A stretch of DNA of 47,427 nucleotides, from assembly GCA_015233565.1 (NCBI GenBank), contig JADFXM010000056.1, positions 1 through 47,427 on the forward strand. The letters run 5' to 3'. A program made the position numbers and the translations under genes. This DNA comes from Candidatus Rifleibacteriota bacterium. Lineage in GTDB: Bacteria; Muiribacteriota; Ozemobacteria; Ozemobacterales; Ozemobacteraceae. This document shows positions 16,867-24,480 of this stretch, piece after piece; position 1 is the first letter of the stretch, and each line of letters starts with the position of its first letter. The notes below the pieces were generated by a model. That model worked only from the letters and a program-made list of their open reading frames with translations. It searched no databases and had not been told where the DNA came from.

Positions 16867-17909
16867 TTCTTCTTTCTTCCCCCCATCTTTTCCAACTCTA
16901 AAGCTTTAAGCAAATCCTTATTATCCAAAATTTCATCAAGAGAGTAATCCCGCTTTAAAAGATGATTCTCTTTTAAAAAGTTCTCTACGTCAATTAAATA
17001 TTTTTTCAAACACTCCTGTTGCTTGTTTCTCCTGATTTGAGTATCCAAGGGATGAATTCGGACAGATCTGATCATCTCTTTCAAGTCATTGTCCGTTAAA
17101 GGTTCTCCATCCTTGAAAGTTTTGGTGTTCAAAAGTTTTCTGTATTCATCCCAATTTTGGGGGTCGTGAATCCAACCGACCGCTCTCGCCCAACCTCTGA
17201 ATATTTTCACAAGATCATCAGCAGGAATATTCTTCAGACGGTCTTTTCTTGCAACGAATCCTTCGGGAATACAACCATCATAATCGGCACTAGTAGCCGC
17301 TAACCTTCCATCTCCTTCATGTTCGGCCCTCAAAGCATCCGGATCACAATTCAGTATGATGCTATAATTCCCGGATATGAAATTATCCGCAAGTTCCTGC
17401 ATTGTTAACTCAAAAGTCCGGGTATCCGAAAACTTCAAATTATTTTCCTTCAAAAAATAATTCAAAAAAAATGTAACTGAAGGCTTATCAAGATAAACAC
17501 CGATCGGTTTGGACTTAATTCTTGAAAAGTCAAGGTTTCGCTTGACAATAACCTTGTCGCCACCGTGAGACCAATCTGATTCACCCAGTACTACGACCGG
17601 AATTCCGTCCTGGTACATTCCAACCATGCTTCCGATCATATCCATGGAAAGGTCAATATCGCTACTGGCAATAGCTGTGTATAATTCCGGGTTAGTCGAA
17701 AAAGAAACAACCTCAACTCCAACCCCAAGCTCCCGCCAAAATCCCTTGCTCTCTGCAACTTGAAGAGGGGAATATGCAATCCAAGGGATCATTCCAAATT
17801 TATAAGTCCTTCCTTCGCAAGGCATATTCAGCAATAAAAATGCAGAAAAAAGCAAAAGCCAGATAGCCCGGAAATATGCCACCCTTTTGTAAAAATTTAG
17901 ACGTTTCAT
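16863..17909 (-). CDS. NMT1/SsuA-like periplasmic substrate-binding protein
   Basis: A 348-residue exported protein: basic start, hydrophobic segment to about residue 30, then YKFGMIPWIAYSPLQVAESKG, the usual opening of ABC-type substrate-binding proteins of the NMT1/SsuA/TauA fold. ASSDIDLSMDMIGSMVGM and PVVVLGESDWSHGGDKVIVK follow, as in nitrate/sulfonate/thiamine-precursor binding proteins. No lipobox is evident, so it is probably soluble in the periplasm. No permease or ATPase gene is nearby, so it may present its ligand to the Cache or channel proteins encoded in the same operon instead of to a transporter (inference). It overlaps its neighbours by 4 bp on both sides. The ligand cannot be read from sequence. 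Confidence 0.8.
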   Translation of the reverse strand: MKRLNFYKRVAYFRAIWLLLFSAFLLLNMPCEGRTYKFGMIPWIAYSPLQVAESKGFWRELGVGVEVVSFSTNPELYTAIASSDIDLSMDMIGSMVGMYQDGIPVVVLGESDWSHGGDKVIVKRNLDFSRIKSKPIGVYLDKPSVTFFLNYFLKENNLKFSDTRTFELTMQELADNFISGNYSIILNCDPDALRAEHEGDGRLAATSADYDGCIPEGFVARKDRLKNIPADDLVKIFRGWARAVGWIHDPQNWDEYRKLLNTKTFKDGEPLTDNDLKEMIRSVRIHPLDTQIRRNKQQECLKKYLIDVENFLKENHLLKRDYSLDEILDNKDLLKALELEKMGGRKKK

Positions 17910-19318
17910 TGTTTATTGATTTTCTCAGAAATGTCCTGAAGGGATTTTTTTATTTCGGTTAAAATCTGGATCTGTTCTAATGCACGTGAATTCAAAATGG
18001 CACTGTTTTCCTTAGAAGTCTTTTCCAATTCAGATTCTTTAGAGGTCGATAAATCTTTCTTTTCACCCGTCAGGAATTCTTCTTTTAATTTTTCAGGAGA
18101 AATTTCAAGCACATTCTTCAAATTAATGCTTTTATTTTCATCCCCATTTTCATTTTTATCAAGCAAACCGTATTCTCCGAGGGTTCTGTTCACCAATCTA
18201 AGGGAAACAAGTGCAAACCCGAAAAAGCTGATCAACACACCCAGTAAAAATTTAAAAATCTGGGCATCAGTTTCTTCGTTTTCCCAAATAACTCTTTGTT
18301 CAAGGGAATCCATGGACTTGCTGGTCCCCAACACCCATCCAAGGGGTTCAAATACCTGGACAAATGCCAAGTGTTTTTTTGAACCAATCTTTGAAGTCTC
18401 TATTTTCTCAAATTCGAAAAAGCCTTCTTTATTTCCTGATTGGATTATGGTCAAGCCTTTTTTGATGAAATCAGGAATTTCAACCGTAGCTGTGCCCTCA
18501 TGGGTTTCTTCTTCTCCATGGCAAACAAGCTTTCCCTTTAAATCATGGATCCAGAAAAAACCACTCCCTTCATCAAATTGGAGTTTTTGAATACAGGTCT
18601 TTAAACGTTTAATCGAATCATCCACTGCCTCATCTATGAAAACTCCGGCTCCGATTATCCAGCCCCACTCCTTTATCGGTTTAACATAAGAAATTTTGGG
18701 AACATTGGGAATCCTGGTGCCGTTTTCGAGTCCCTTTTCCCATAGATAGTCCATAAAACCACCCGAAGGAGAGGCAACATCAATTGCTGCAACGAAAAGG
18801 TTTTCCGCCCTGTTTCTCGCACAATCAAAAGCAGGGCTGTCCAGGACTTTTCCATTAAGCTCCGGCCTTAGAGGATGCATTATCATCTGCGGAAAGGGTT
18901 TTTGATCAGTCTGTATCCAGATGTAGTCCTCACCGTTGTTATATCTTACTCGGTTGGCTTCTGAGGCTATAAGTGCCTGGGCTTCTTTTAAAGTGAGCTT
19001 TTTTTCCTCTATCTGATGAATTTTGTTTTTTATCGATTCCTCAAGCATAATTAAAATACATTTTGCTGATCGACCGTAGACTTCCTCCTGATAAACCAAT
19101 GCCGTAGATTCTGAGTTAAGACTCTGAACAACCCCTTTGGCAATGCCAACAAAGTTCTTCAGATCTTTTCTCAAGCCCTCCAGGTCACTGAATTTAAGAG
19201 ATTCAATTCTTCTGATTTCGGAGCTTTTGAAAGCCAAAAGGCTTATTCCTGAAAAAACCGCCAGAGAAACAATCAATAGCAAAAGAATTACCAAACTGAG
19301 TTTCGATTTAAGTTTCAT
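17906..19318 (-). CDS. Tandem Cache-domain membrane sensor without an output domain
   Basis: 470 residues. TM1 is at about 8-30. The periplasmic part contains two Cache_2-like units: NNGEDYIWIQTD, then MIMHPLRPELNGK and EWGWIIGAGVFIDEA; and again GSGFFWIHDLKGKLVCHG and PLGWVLGTSKSMDSLEQ. Such domains usually bind small metabolites in chemoreceptors and histidine kinases. TM2 is at about 352-375. The cytoplasmic tail of about 95 residues is charged, low in complexity and ends in a probable coiled coil (LEQIQILTEIKKSLQDISE); it has no HAMP, MA, kinase or GGDEF domain. It begins 14 bp after the channel gene and overlaps the binding-protein gene by 4 bp. A role as an accessory subunit of the channel is plausible but inferred. 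Confidence 0.75.
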   Translation of the reverse strand: MKLKSKLSLVILLLLIVSLAVFSGISLLAFKSSEIRRIESLKFSDLEGLRKDLKNFVGIAKGVVQSLNSESTALVYQEEVYGRSAKCILIMLEESIKNKIHQIEEKKLTLKEAQALIASEANRVRYNNGEDYIWIQTDQKPFPQMIMHPLRPELNGKVLDSPAFDCARNRAENLFVAAIDVASPSGGFMDYLWEKGLENGTRIPNVPKISYVKPIKEWGWIIGAGVFIDEAVDDSIKRLKTCIQKLQFDEGSGFFWIHDLKGKLVCHGEEETHEGTATVEIPDFIKKGLTIIQSGNKEGFFEFEKIETSKIGSKKHLAFVQVFEPLGWVLGTSKSMDSLEQRVIWENEETDAQIFKFLLGVLISFFGFALVSLRLVNRTLGEYGLLDKNENGDENKSINLKNVLEISPEKLKEEFLTGEKKDLSTSKESELEKTSKENSAILNSRALEQIQILTEIKKSLQDISEKINKQ

Positions 19319-19332
19319 AGCTCACCGACGCA

Positions 19333-21351
19333 TTAAGGATAAAAATATCTAATTGTAATACAGAAAACACAGAATGAAGTAACCGGCCAATAAAGTATTT
19401 TGGCAAAAAGATGGTCTTTATATTGCAAAAAGACAAATTTGTCCGTCCAGCAATATAAAATGGAATCAACTGAGGCAATCAAAAAGACCAAATAAGTTAA
19501 AAAGTAGAAACAATCCATATACATAATTGTCTCGACAGCCAGGCGTGTTCTGAGGTCTATTTGTGCCCATGTAATTACAAAAAATAAAGCTGCGGAAACC
19601 TGAATAGTAACTCCCGCACTGAATCCAAAAAGTGAAATCAAACTCTGCAATTTGGTGTGAATCAAAAGAACTGAAAAAATTAAAATCAGTACAACCATTA
19701 CTGGCAAAATACTGGAAATGAAAGGATCGAGAAAGTTTCTCCGGACAATCAGATTAAAATAGAGTTCGTGAAATTTCTCCTGCGCAGATCTATGTTTTAA
19801 TCCAAAATTCATATTGTAAGAATTTGGGAAGTAACTGAAATAACATTCTTTCAGAAACCAGCCAGGGAGTAAAAGATCGTTGTCCAATCCCGGTTTCGAT
19901 TTGGGATTCATTGTCTCATAAGCAGAAAAATCAGGAACGAGGACCACACTTGAATCATAATTGGTCGGCCAGATTCTCAGCCATATGTTTTCCAAATCAA
20001 ATGGGAAAGTGTGATAGTAAAAAGGTTCCCGAATTTCGGCTTTAAAGTTCCAACCAATGATCTTTTCTCCACTTTCTTCTCTTTCATACGCTTTTTCCAT
20101 AGTTGTATCAACCGCTTCCGGGAAAAAAATACCCTCAGAAACTCCTTCAATGCCGCCTTTAGGGAGTCTTTGCCACACTGTACCAACAGCCCTTACACTT
20201 ACCGCACTTGTAAATTCGATCGTTCTTAAAAAAAGTCCGGTCGGAATAAAAACCGGTTTTCGCTTGGAGAATTTTTTGGATTCTTTGACACAATCAGTCT
20301 TAAATCGTGCAAGGACAGATGGATCGGTCATAATGATATCATTTGTTTCCAGCAAATCCCGATAATTCAAGGTGAGAAACCACATCGAAAAAGTTCCCAG
20401 TACAAAAATCAAACTAACCGCAATGGAAAAAATCCATAAATTGGCATCAGGAATCTCTTTCGATTTGAACTCTCTGAAAAAAACCAAAAGTGTCAGACAC
20501 AAAGCCAACTCTATGATTAAGCGAAAAAGCCTTTTCAACATCGATTTGGAAGGTTTGGTAAGAGGCTCGGCAAGATAAACCGTAACGATTGACCAGCCAG
20601 TAGACGGTATTGTCTCAAAAAAGGCGATTTGCTCTGAGCCTCCTTTTCTGGCATTCAGTTCAACCACTCCTGAATTTCCTCTACCTACTTCAGAACCAAG
20701 TTGGAATAAGCCTGGACAATCCATTTCAACGGCTTCCTGAAAAACTGTCTTATTTCCCAGTACAAGCTCTTCCCTGGGATGAGCCAGATATCTGCCATCT
20801 CCGGAAAGAATGAATGAAAAAGCATTCTGCCCAAGATTCACTTCATTAAGCAACTCAAGAATTTTTATACGGCTGATGTCGGCAACAACAAAACCATTAG
20901 TGTAACGTTGCCCTTTTTGCCCTGTGTAGAAAATTGGAAATTTGGAAACCTCAACCAATTCATCTTCAAAATAGCTTCCGGCTTCAAATTTATGCAGATA
21001 AAACGGGGTTTTGTGCCTTTTTTCGGGATCGTTGGAAAGCGGATGGAAAAAAACCCCTATACCGCATAATTGAACCGAACTGTTTAGGGCTTCCTGGAGC
21101 CTTTGAGGAAGTCGTTTTTGAGGAATTTCTCCAGTATTGATTTCATCGACTAAATCAGAGGCAATCTTTTTCACATTTTTCGCATTCTTCTCAATAAGGG
21201 CTGCCAATTTCGAAATATTTTTCTTCCCTTTATCAGCGAAATCGTCCAAAAGAAACTTTTTTTCATTGAAATACAAAAAAGCTTCCCAAAAAAATGCAAT
21301 AGAAAAAATAATTGCAAGAAACAGGGAAAGCTCTCTAAAAAACTTCAACAT
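19333..21351 (-). CDS. Cache-domain fused pentameric ligand-gated ion channel (Pro-loop receptor)
   Basis: 672 residues. TM1 about 7-27; a periplasmic Cache domain about 35-262 (FVVADISRIKILELLNEV, FSFILSGDGRYLAHP, TGWSIVTVYL); TM2 about 272-293; short cytoplasmic loop; TM3 about 305-327; then a prokaryotic pLGIC module. Its extracellular beta domain (about 328-540) has FIPTGLFLRTIEF, a VWQRL strand and the Pro-loop signature FPFD (449-452) in YYHTFPFDLENIWLRIW. It lacks a Cys-loop pair, as other bacterial members do. Four membrane helices follow: M1 about 541-565 with the conserved Pro (ISSILPVMVV), M2 about 572-593, M3 about 603-635 and M4 about 650-670, with a very short M3-M4 loop. The positive-inside topology places both the Cache and the receptor domain in the periplasm, as a working channel needs. 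AGGAG 8 nt upstream supports the start. First gene of the operon with the Cache sensor, binding protein and decarboxylase. Gating ligand and ion selectivity are unknown. Confidence 0.8.
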   Translation of the reverse strand: MLKFFRELSLFLAIIFSIAFFWEAFLYFNEKKFLLDDFADKGKKNISKLAALIEKNAKNVKKIASDLVDEINTGEIPQKRLPQRLQEALNSSVQLCGIGVFFHPLSNDPEKRHKTPFYLHKFEAGSYFEDELVEVSKFPIFYTGQKGQRYTNGFVVADISRIKILELLNEVNLGQNAFSFILSGDGRYLAHPREELVLGNKTVFQEAVEMDCPGLFQLGSEVGRGNSGVVELNARKGGSEQIAFFETIPSTGWSIVTVYLAEPLTKPSKSMLKRLFRLIIELALCLTLLVFFREFKSKEIPDANLWIFSIAVSLIFVLGTFSMWFLTLNYRDLLETNDIIMTDPSVLARFKTDCVKESKKFSKRKPVFIPTGLFLRTIEFTSAVSVRAVGTVWQRLPKGGIEGVSEGIFFPEAVDTTMEKAYEREESGEKIIGWNFKAEIREPFYYHTFPFDLENIWLRIWPTNYDSSVVLVPDFSAYETMNPKSKPGLDNDLLLPGWFLKECYFSYFPNSYNMNFGLKHRSAQEKFHELYFNLIVRRNFLDPFISSILPVMVVLILIFSVLLIHTKLQSLISLFGFSAGVTIQVSAALFFVITWAQIDLRTRLAVETIMYMDCFYFLTYLVFLIASVDSILYCWTDKFVFLQYKDHLFAKILYWPVTSFCVFCITIRYFYP

Positions 21352-21550
21352 TAACGATCTCCTGCGAGCCTACGAAGGTGTGAAATATTTGAAATTTTGA
21401 AGGCGAAAACAATCACAATCATTTAGGAATGTTCTCTTTAGGGATAGTACTTTCCCGAAAGTTTAATTTTTTCACAGCTTCCTACGGCAACAGAGCATCA
21501 ATTTATCAGTTCAACATTTCGAAAGAGAGGGTCATTAATCGAATTGCCCA

Positions 21551-22642
21551 CTATTCATAAAAATCAAAAGTTTTAAACCCACCTATTCTCAGATAACCAT
21601 CTTTTTCCGATTCGTGCATATCATGTGCCATCATTTCCCGTACCAAGCGCTTCAGATCCCATTTAGGTTGCCAACCAAGCTTTTCACGGGCTTTAGTGGG
21701 ATCTCCTAACAATAAGTCGACTTCCGTCGGTCGAAAGTATCTCGGATCGACTTCAACAATCACCTCACCCGTCGTCTTGTTAATTCCCTTTTCGTTAACT
21801 CCATTTCCTTGCCACTCCAATTGGAGGTCAACCTCTTTGAAAGCCAAATCAACAAAATCTCTTACTGTAGTTGTAATCCCAGTGGCTATTACAAAATCAT
21901 CAGGCTCATGATGTTGAAGAACTTTGTACATCGCTTCTACATAATCTTCCGCATGCCCCCAATCTCTCTTTGAGTCCAAATTTCCAAGATGGAGTTTTTT
22001 CTGAATACCTTTTTTTATCCTTGCAATAGCCCTTGTGATCTTCCTGGTAACGAAAGTCTCGCCTCTCAATGGGCTCTCATGATTGAACAAAATTCCATTG
22101 GATGCAAAAATCCCATATGCTTCACGATAGTTTATCGTTATCCAATAGGCATACAACTTTGCTGCGGCATATGGGCTTCTGGGGTAAAAAGGGGTGGTCT
22201 CTTTCTGCGGAGTTTCTTGAACTTTCCCAAATAATTCACTTGTCGAAGCTTGATAGAATTTTGTTTTCTTTTCAAGTTTCAAAATTCTGATCGCATCAAG
22301 AAGTCTCAATACCCCAATTCCATCAGCATTAGCAGTATACTCAGGAGTTTCAAAACTAACTTGTACATGGCTTTGGGCAGCGAGATTGTAGATCTCATCG
22401 GGTTGGACTTCCTGGATGATTCTGATAAGATTCGTTGAATCAGTCATATCTCCATAATGCAGTGTAAAATCATTTCCGGATTCATGTGGGTCCCGATAAA
22501 GATGATCAATTCTATCAGTGTTAAAAAGCGAGGCTCTTCTTTTTATTCCATGTACGGAGTAGCCCTTTTCCAGAAGCAATTTACTTAAATATGCACCGTC
22601 TTGTCCTGTAACTCCTGTGATTAATGCAACTTTTTTTCCCAT
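21551..22642 (-). CDS. gmd: GDP-mannose 4,6-dehydratase
   Basis: Converts GDP-D-mannose to GDP-4-keto-6-deoxymannose (cytoplasm, NADP-bound), the first step to GDP-L-fucose. 363 residues of the extended short-chain dehydrogenase family: GVTGQDGAYLSKLLLEKG near the N-terminus, HYGDMTD, YNLAAQSHVQVSFE, the YxxxK pair in SPYAAAKLYAYW, and RPTEVDLLLGDPTKAREKLGW near the end. It lies 79 bp after fcl, which performs the next steps. Confidence 0.96.
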   Translation of the reverse strand: MGKKVALITGVTGQDGAYLSKLLLEKGYSVHGIKRRASLFNTDRIDHLYRDPHESGNDFTLHYGDMTDSTNLIRIIQEVQPDEIYNLAAQSHVQVSFETPEYTANADGIGVLRLLDAIRILKLEKKTKFYQASTSELFGKVQETPQKETTPFYPRSPYAAAKLYAYWITINYREAYGIFASNGILFNHESPLRGETFVTRKITRAIARIKKGIQKKLHLGNLDSKRDWGHAEDYVEAMYKVLQHHEPDDFVIATGITTTVRDFVDLAFKEVDLQLEWQGNGVNEKGINKTTGEVIVEVDPRYFRPTEVDLLLGDPTKAREKLGWQPKWDLKRLVREMMAHDMHESEKDGYLRIGGFKTFDFYE

Positions 22643-22721
22643 TTCTTTTTAGCGACATTTTCCTCATCACTTGAGGTTTTATCGCCCCTCCTTCTTTTTG
22701 GCTATTTTCATTTTTAACGGT

Positions 22722-23681
22722 TTAATTATGATGTTCCCCTGACAATTGCTTGAAATCTTCATAAGCAATCCTTATGCCATCTTCCAAACTAATTTTCGGC
22801 TTCCAGCCTAGTTTTTTTATTTTTGAGATATCCAATAGTTTTTGCATTGTTCCATCAGGCTTGGACGGATTCCATACAATTTTTCCTTTGAATTCGATTA
22901 TTTTTTTCATGGTTTCAGCTAATTCACGGATTGTGAGATCTTCTCCCAATCCAACGTTGTACAATGGAAACTCACTTAAAAAAAGGACTTCATCCGGTTG
23001 TTTCATAAGAAAAAGACAAGCTGAAGCAACATCATCACTACATAAAAATTCACGTTTGGGATTTCCTGTTCCCCAGTGTTCTATTGACGAAGCTCCAGCA
23101 ATCTTAGCCTCGTGAGTTTTCCTGATAAAAGCAGGAAAAACATGCGAATTTTCCGGATGGTAATTGTCGTTTTTCCCATAGGAATTTGTCGGCATGGCAG
23201 CTAAGAATTTGGTTTTATACTGACGATTGTAGCTCTCACACATTTTGATTCCGGTAATTTTTGCAATAGCATAAGGTTCATTGGTCTTCTCCAATGGCCC
23301 CGTTAATAGATATTCTTCCTTTATTGGCTGCGGGCAATCCCTTGGATAAACACATGACGATCCTAGAAAAAGCAAGCGCTTAACGCCACTCAGCCATGAG
23401 TGATGAATCACGTTTGTTTGAATCTGAATATTATCAAAAATAAAATCTGCCGGATAAGTGTTGTTAGAGTGAATTCCACCCACTTTTGCTGCTGCCAGAA
23501 AAACATATTCAGGTTTCACCGTATTAAAAAAGGTTTTGGTCTGTTCAAAATTTCGTAAATCGAGCTCCTTTGAAGTTGGAAAAATAAGGTTTAAAAAACC
23601 ATTCCTTTCAAGTTCGCGTTTGATAGCACTTCCCACGAGACCTCGCGCACCGGCGACAAATATTTTGGAATCTTTATTCAT
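22722..23681 (-). CDS. fcl: GDP-L-fucose synthase
   Basis: Epimerises and reduces the Gmd product to GDP-L-fucose using NADPH. Visible are the Rossmann motif VAGARGLVGSAIKREL, AAAKVGGIHSNN, FLGSSCVYP, the catalytic pattern YAIAKITG (YxxxK) and PTNSYGKNDNY. The start at ATG 23681 (319 residues) has GGAGAT upstream and lies 16 bp after the protease gene; a longer frame to 23738 would overlap it. With gmd it supplies fucose for a surface glycan or exopolysaccharide. Confidence 0.95.
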   Translation of the reverse strand: MNKDSKIFVAGARGLVGSAIKRELERNGFLNLIFPTSKELDLRNFEQTKTFFNTVKPEYVFLAAAKVGGIHSNNTYPADFIFDNIQIQTNVIHHSWLSGVKRLLFLGSSCVYPRDCPQPIKEEYLLTGPLEKTNEPYAIAKITGIKMCESYNRQYKTKFLAAMPTNSYGKNDNYHPENSHVFPAFIRKTHEAKIAGASSIEHWGTGNPKREFLCSDDVASACLFLMKQPDEVLFLSEFPLYNVGLGEDLTIRELAETMKKIIEFKGKIVWNPSKPDGTMQKLLDISKIKKLGWKPKISLEDGIRIAYEDFKQLSGEHHN

Positions 23682-23697
23682 ATGAAAATCTCCATTT

Positions 23698-24480
23698 TCA
23701 ATGTAATCCATATAGAGCAAAAATGGTTTTGCATCCAATCGTTATCAGAGGGCTTAATATTATTCTAATTACTCCAAACATAACAAGTAAAATCAATAGA
23801 AAATTTCCACTCTCTTCCAAAAATCTTAGTTTAATTTTAATTCTCGGAGGTACAAAATAATTCAAAACATGTGAACCATCAAGAGGGGGAATTGGAATTA
23901 AATTGAAAAAAGCCAATCCAAGGTTCATTAACATAAGTGTCTGTCCAAAGTAAATTCCAACATGAAAAACTAAGGAATATCCAAAACTCAGAGTAGGAAA
24001 TTCGAGAAACAGTTTAATAATTCCTCCACCAATAAAAGCCATAATGAGGTTAGATATCGGCCCTGCGAGTGAAACAGACATCATTGCACGGGCAGGCATC
24101 CTGAAGTTACCAGGATTAACCGGAACAGGTTTTGCCCAACCGAAATTGGCAAAGAAAAGCATCATTGCCCCAATTGGATCAATATGCCGCAACGGGTTAA
24201 GTGAGAGTCTTCCTAACCTTCTTGGAGTTGGATCTCCAAGAAAATCGGCCATAAGGGCATGCGAAAACTCATGGATCGTCAAAGAAAAAAATAAGACAGG
24301 TATCAGAACCAGGTATTCCAAAGCAGTTGAAATTGCTGAAGCCGTTCCCATTTGGAACAAATTAATGATGTATAAAAAAAGGATTATCCCAACAATCAAC
24401 TTCACCTTAAAAAAAGGATCTCCTGATGCTCCTTTTCGGAAATTTTCAAAACTATAGATTCGTGCATTTCCTTCTGGCAT
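23698..24480 (-). CDS. Site-2 protease-like membrane metalloprotease (peptidase M50)
   Basis: 260 residues with several membrane helices. The zinc-binding HEFSH (70-74; H-E-x-x-H) lies in one helix and the third ligand is in NLIPIPPLDGSH near residue 200, the standard M50 arrangement. SLAGPISNLIMAF is also typical. This is the short form without PDZ or CBS domains, common in bacteria near tRNA or housekeeping genes; the substrate is unknown. It overlaps the end of the cca gene by 29 bp; AGGAG 8 nt before the ATG supports the start. Confidence 0.9.
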   Translation of the reverse strand: MPEGNARIYSFENFRKGASGDPFFKVKLIVGIILFLYIINLFQMGTASAISTALEYLVLIPVLFFSLTIHEFSHALMADFLGDPTPRRLGRLSLNPLRHIDPIGAMMLFFANFGWAKPVPVNPGNFRMPARAMMSVSLAGPISNLIMAFIGGGIIKLFLEFPTLSFGYSLVFHVGIYFGQTLMLMNLGLAFFNLIPIPPLDGSHVLNYFVPPRIKIKLRFLEESGNFLLILLVMFGVIRIILSPLITIGCKTIFALYGLH

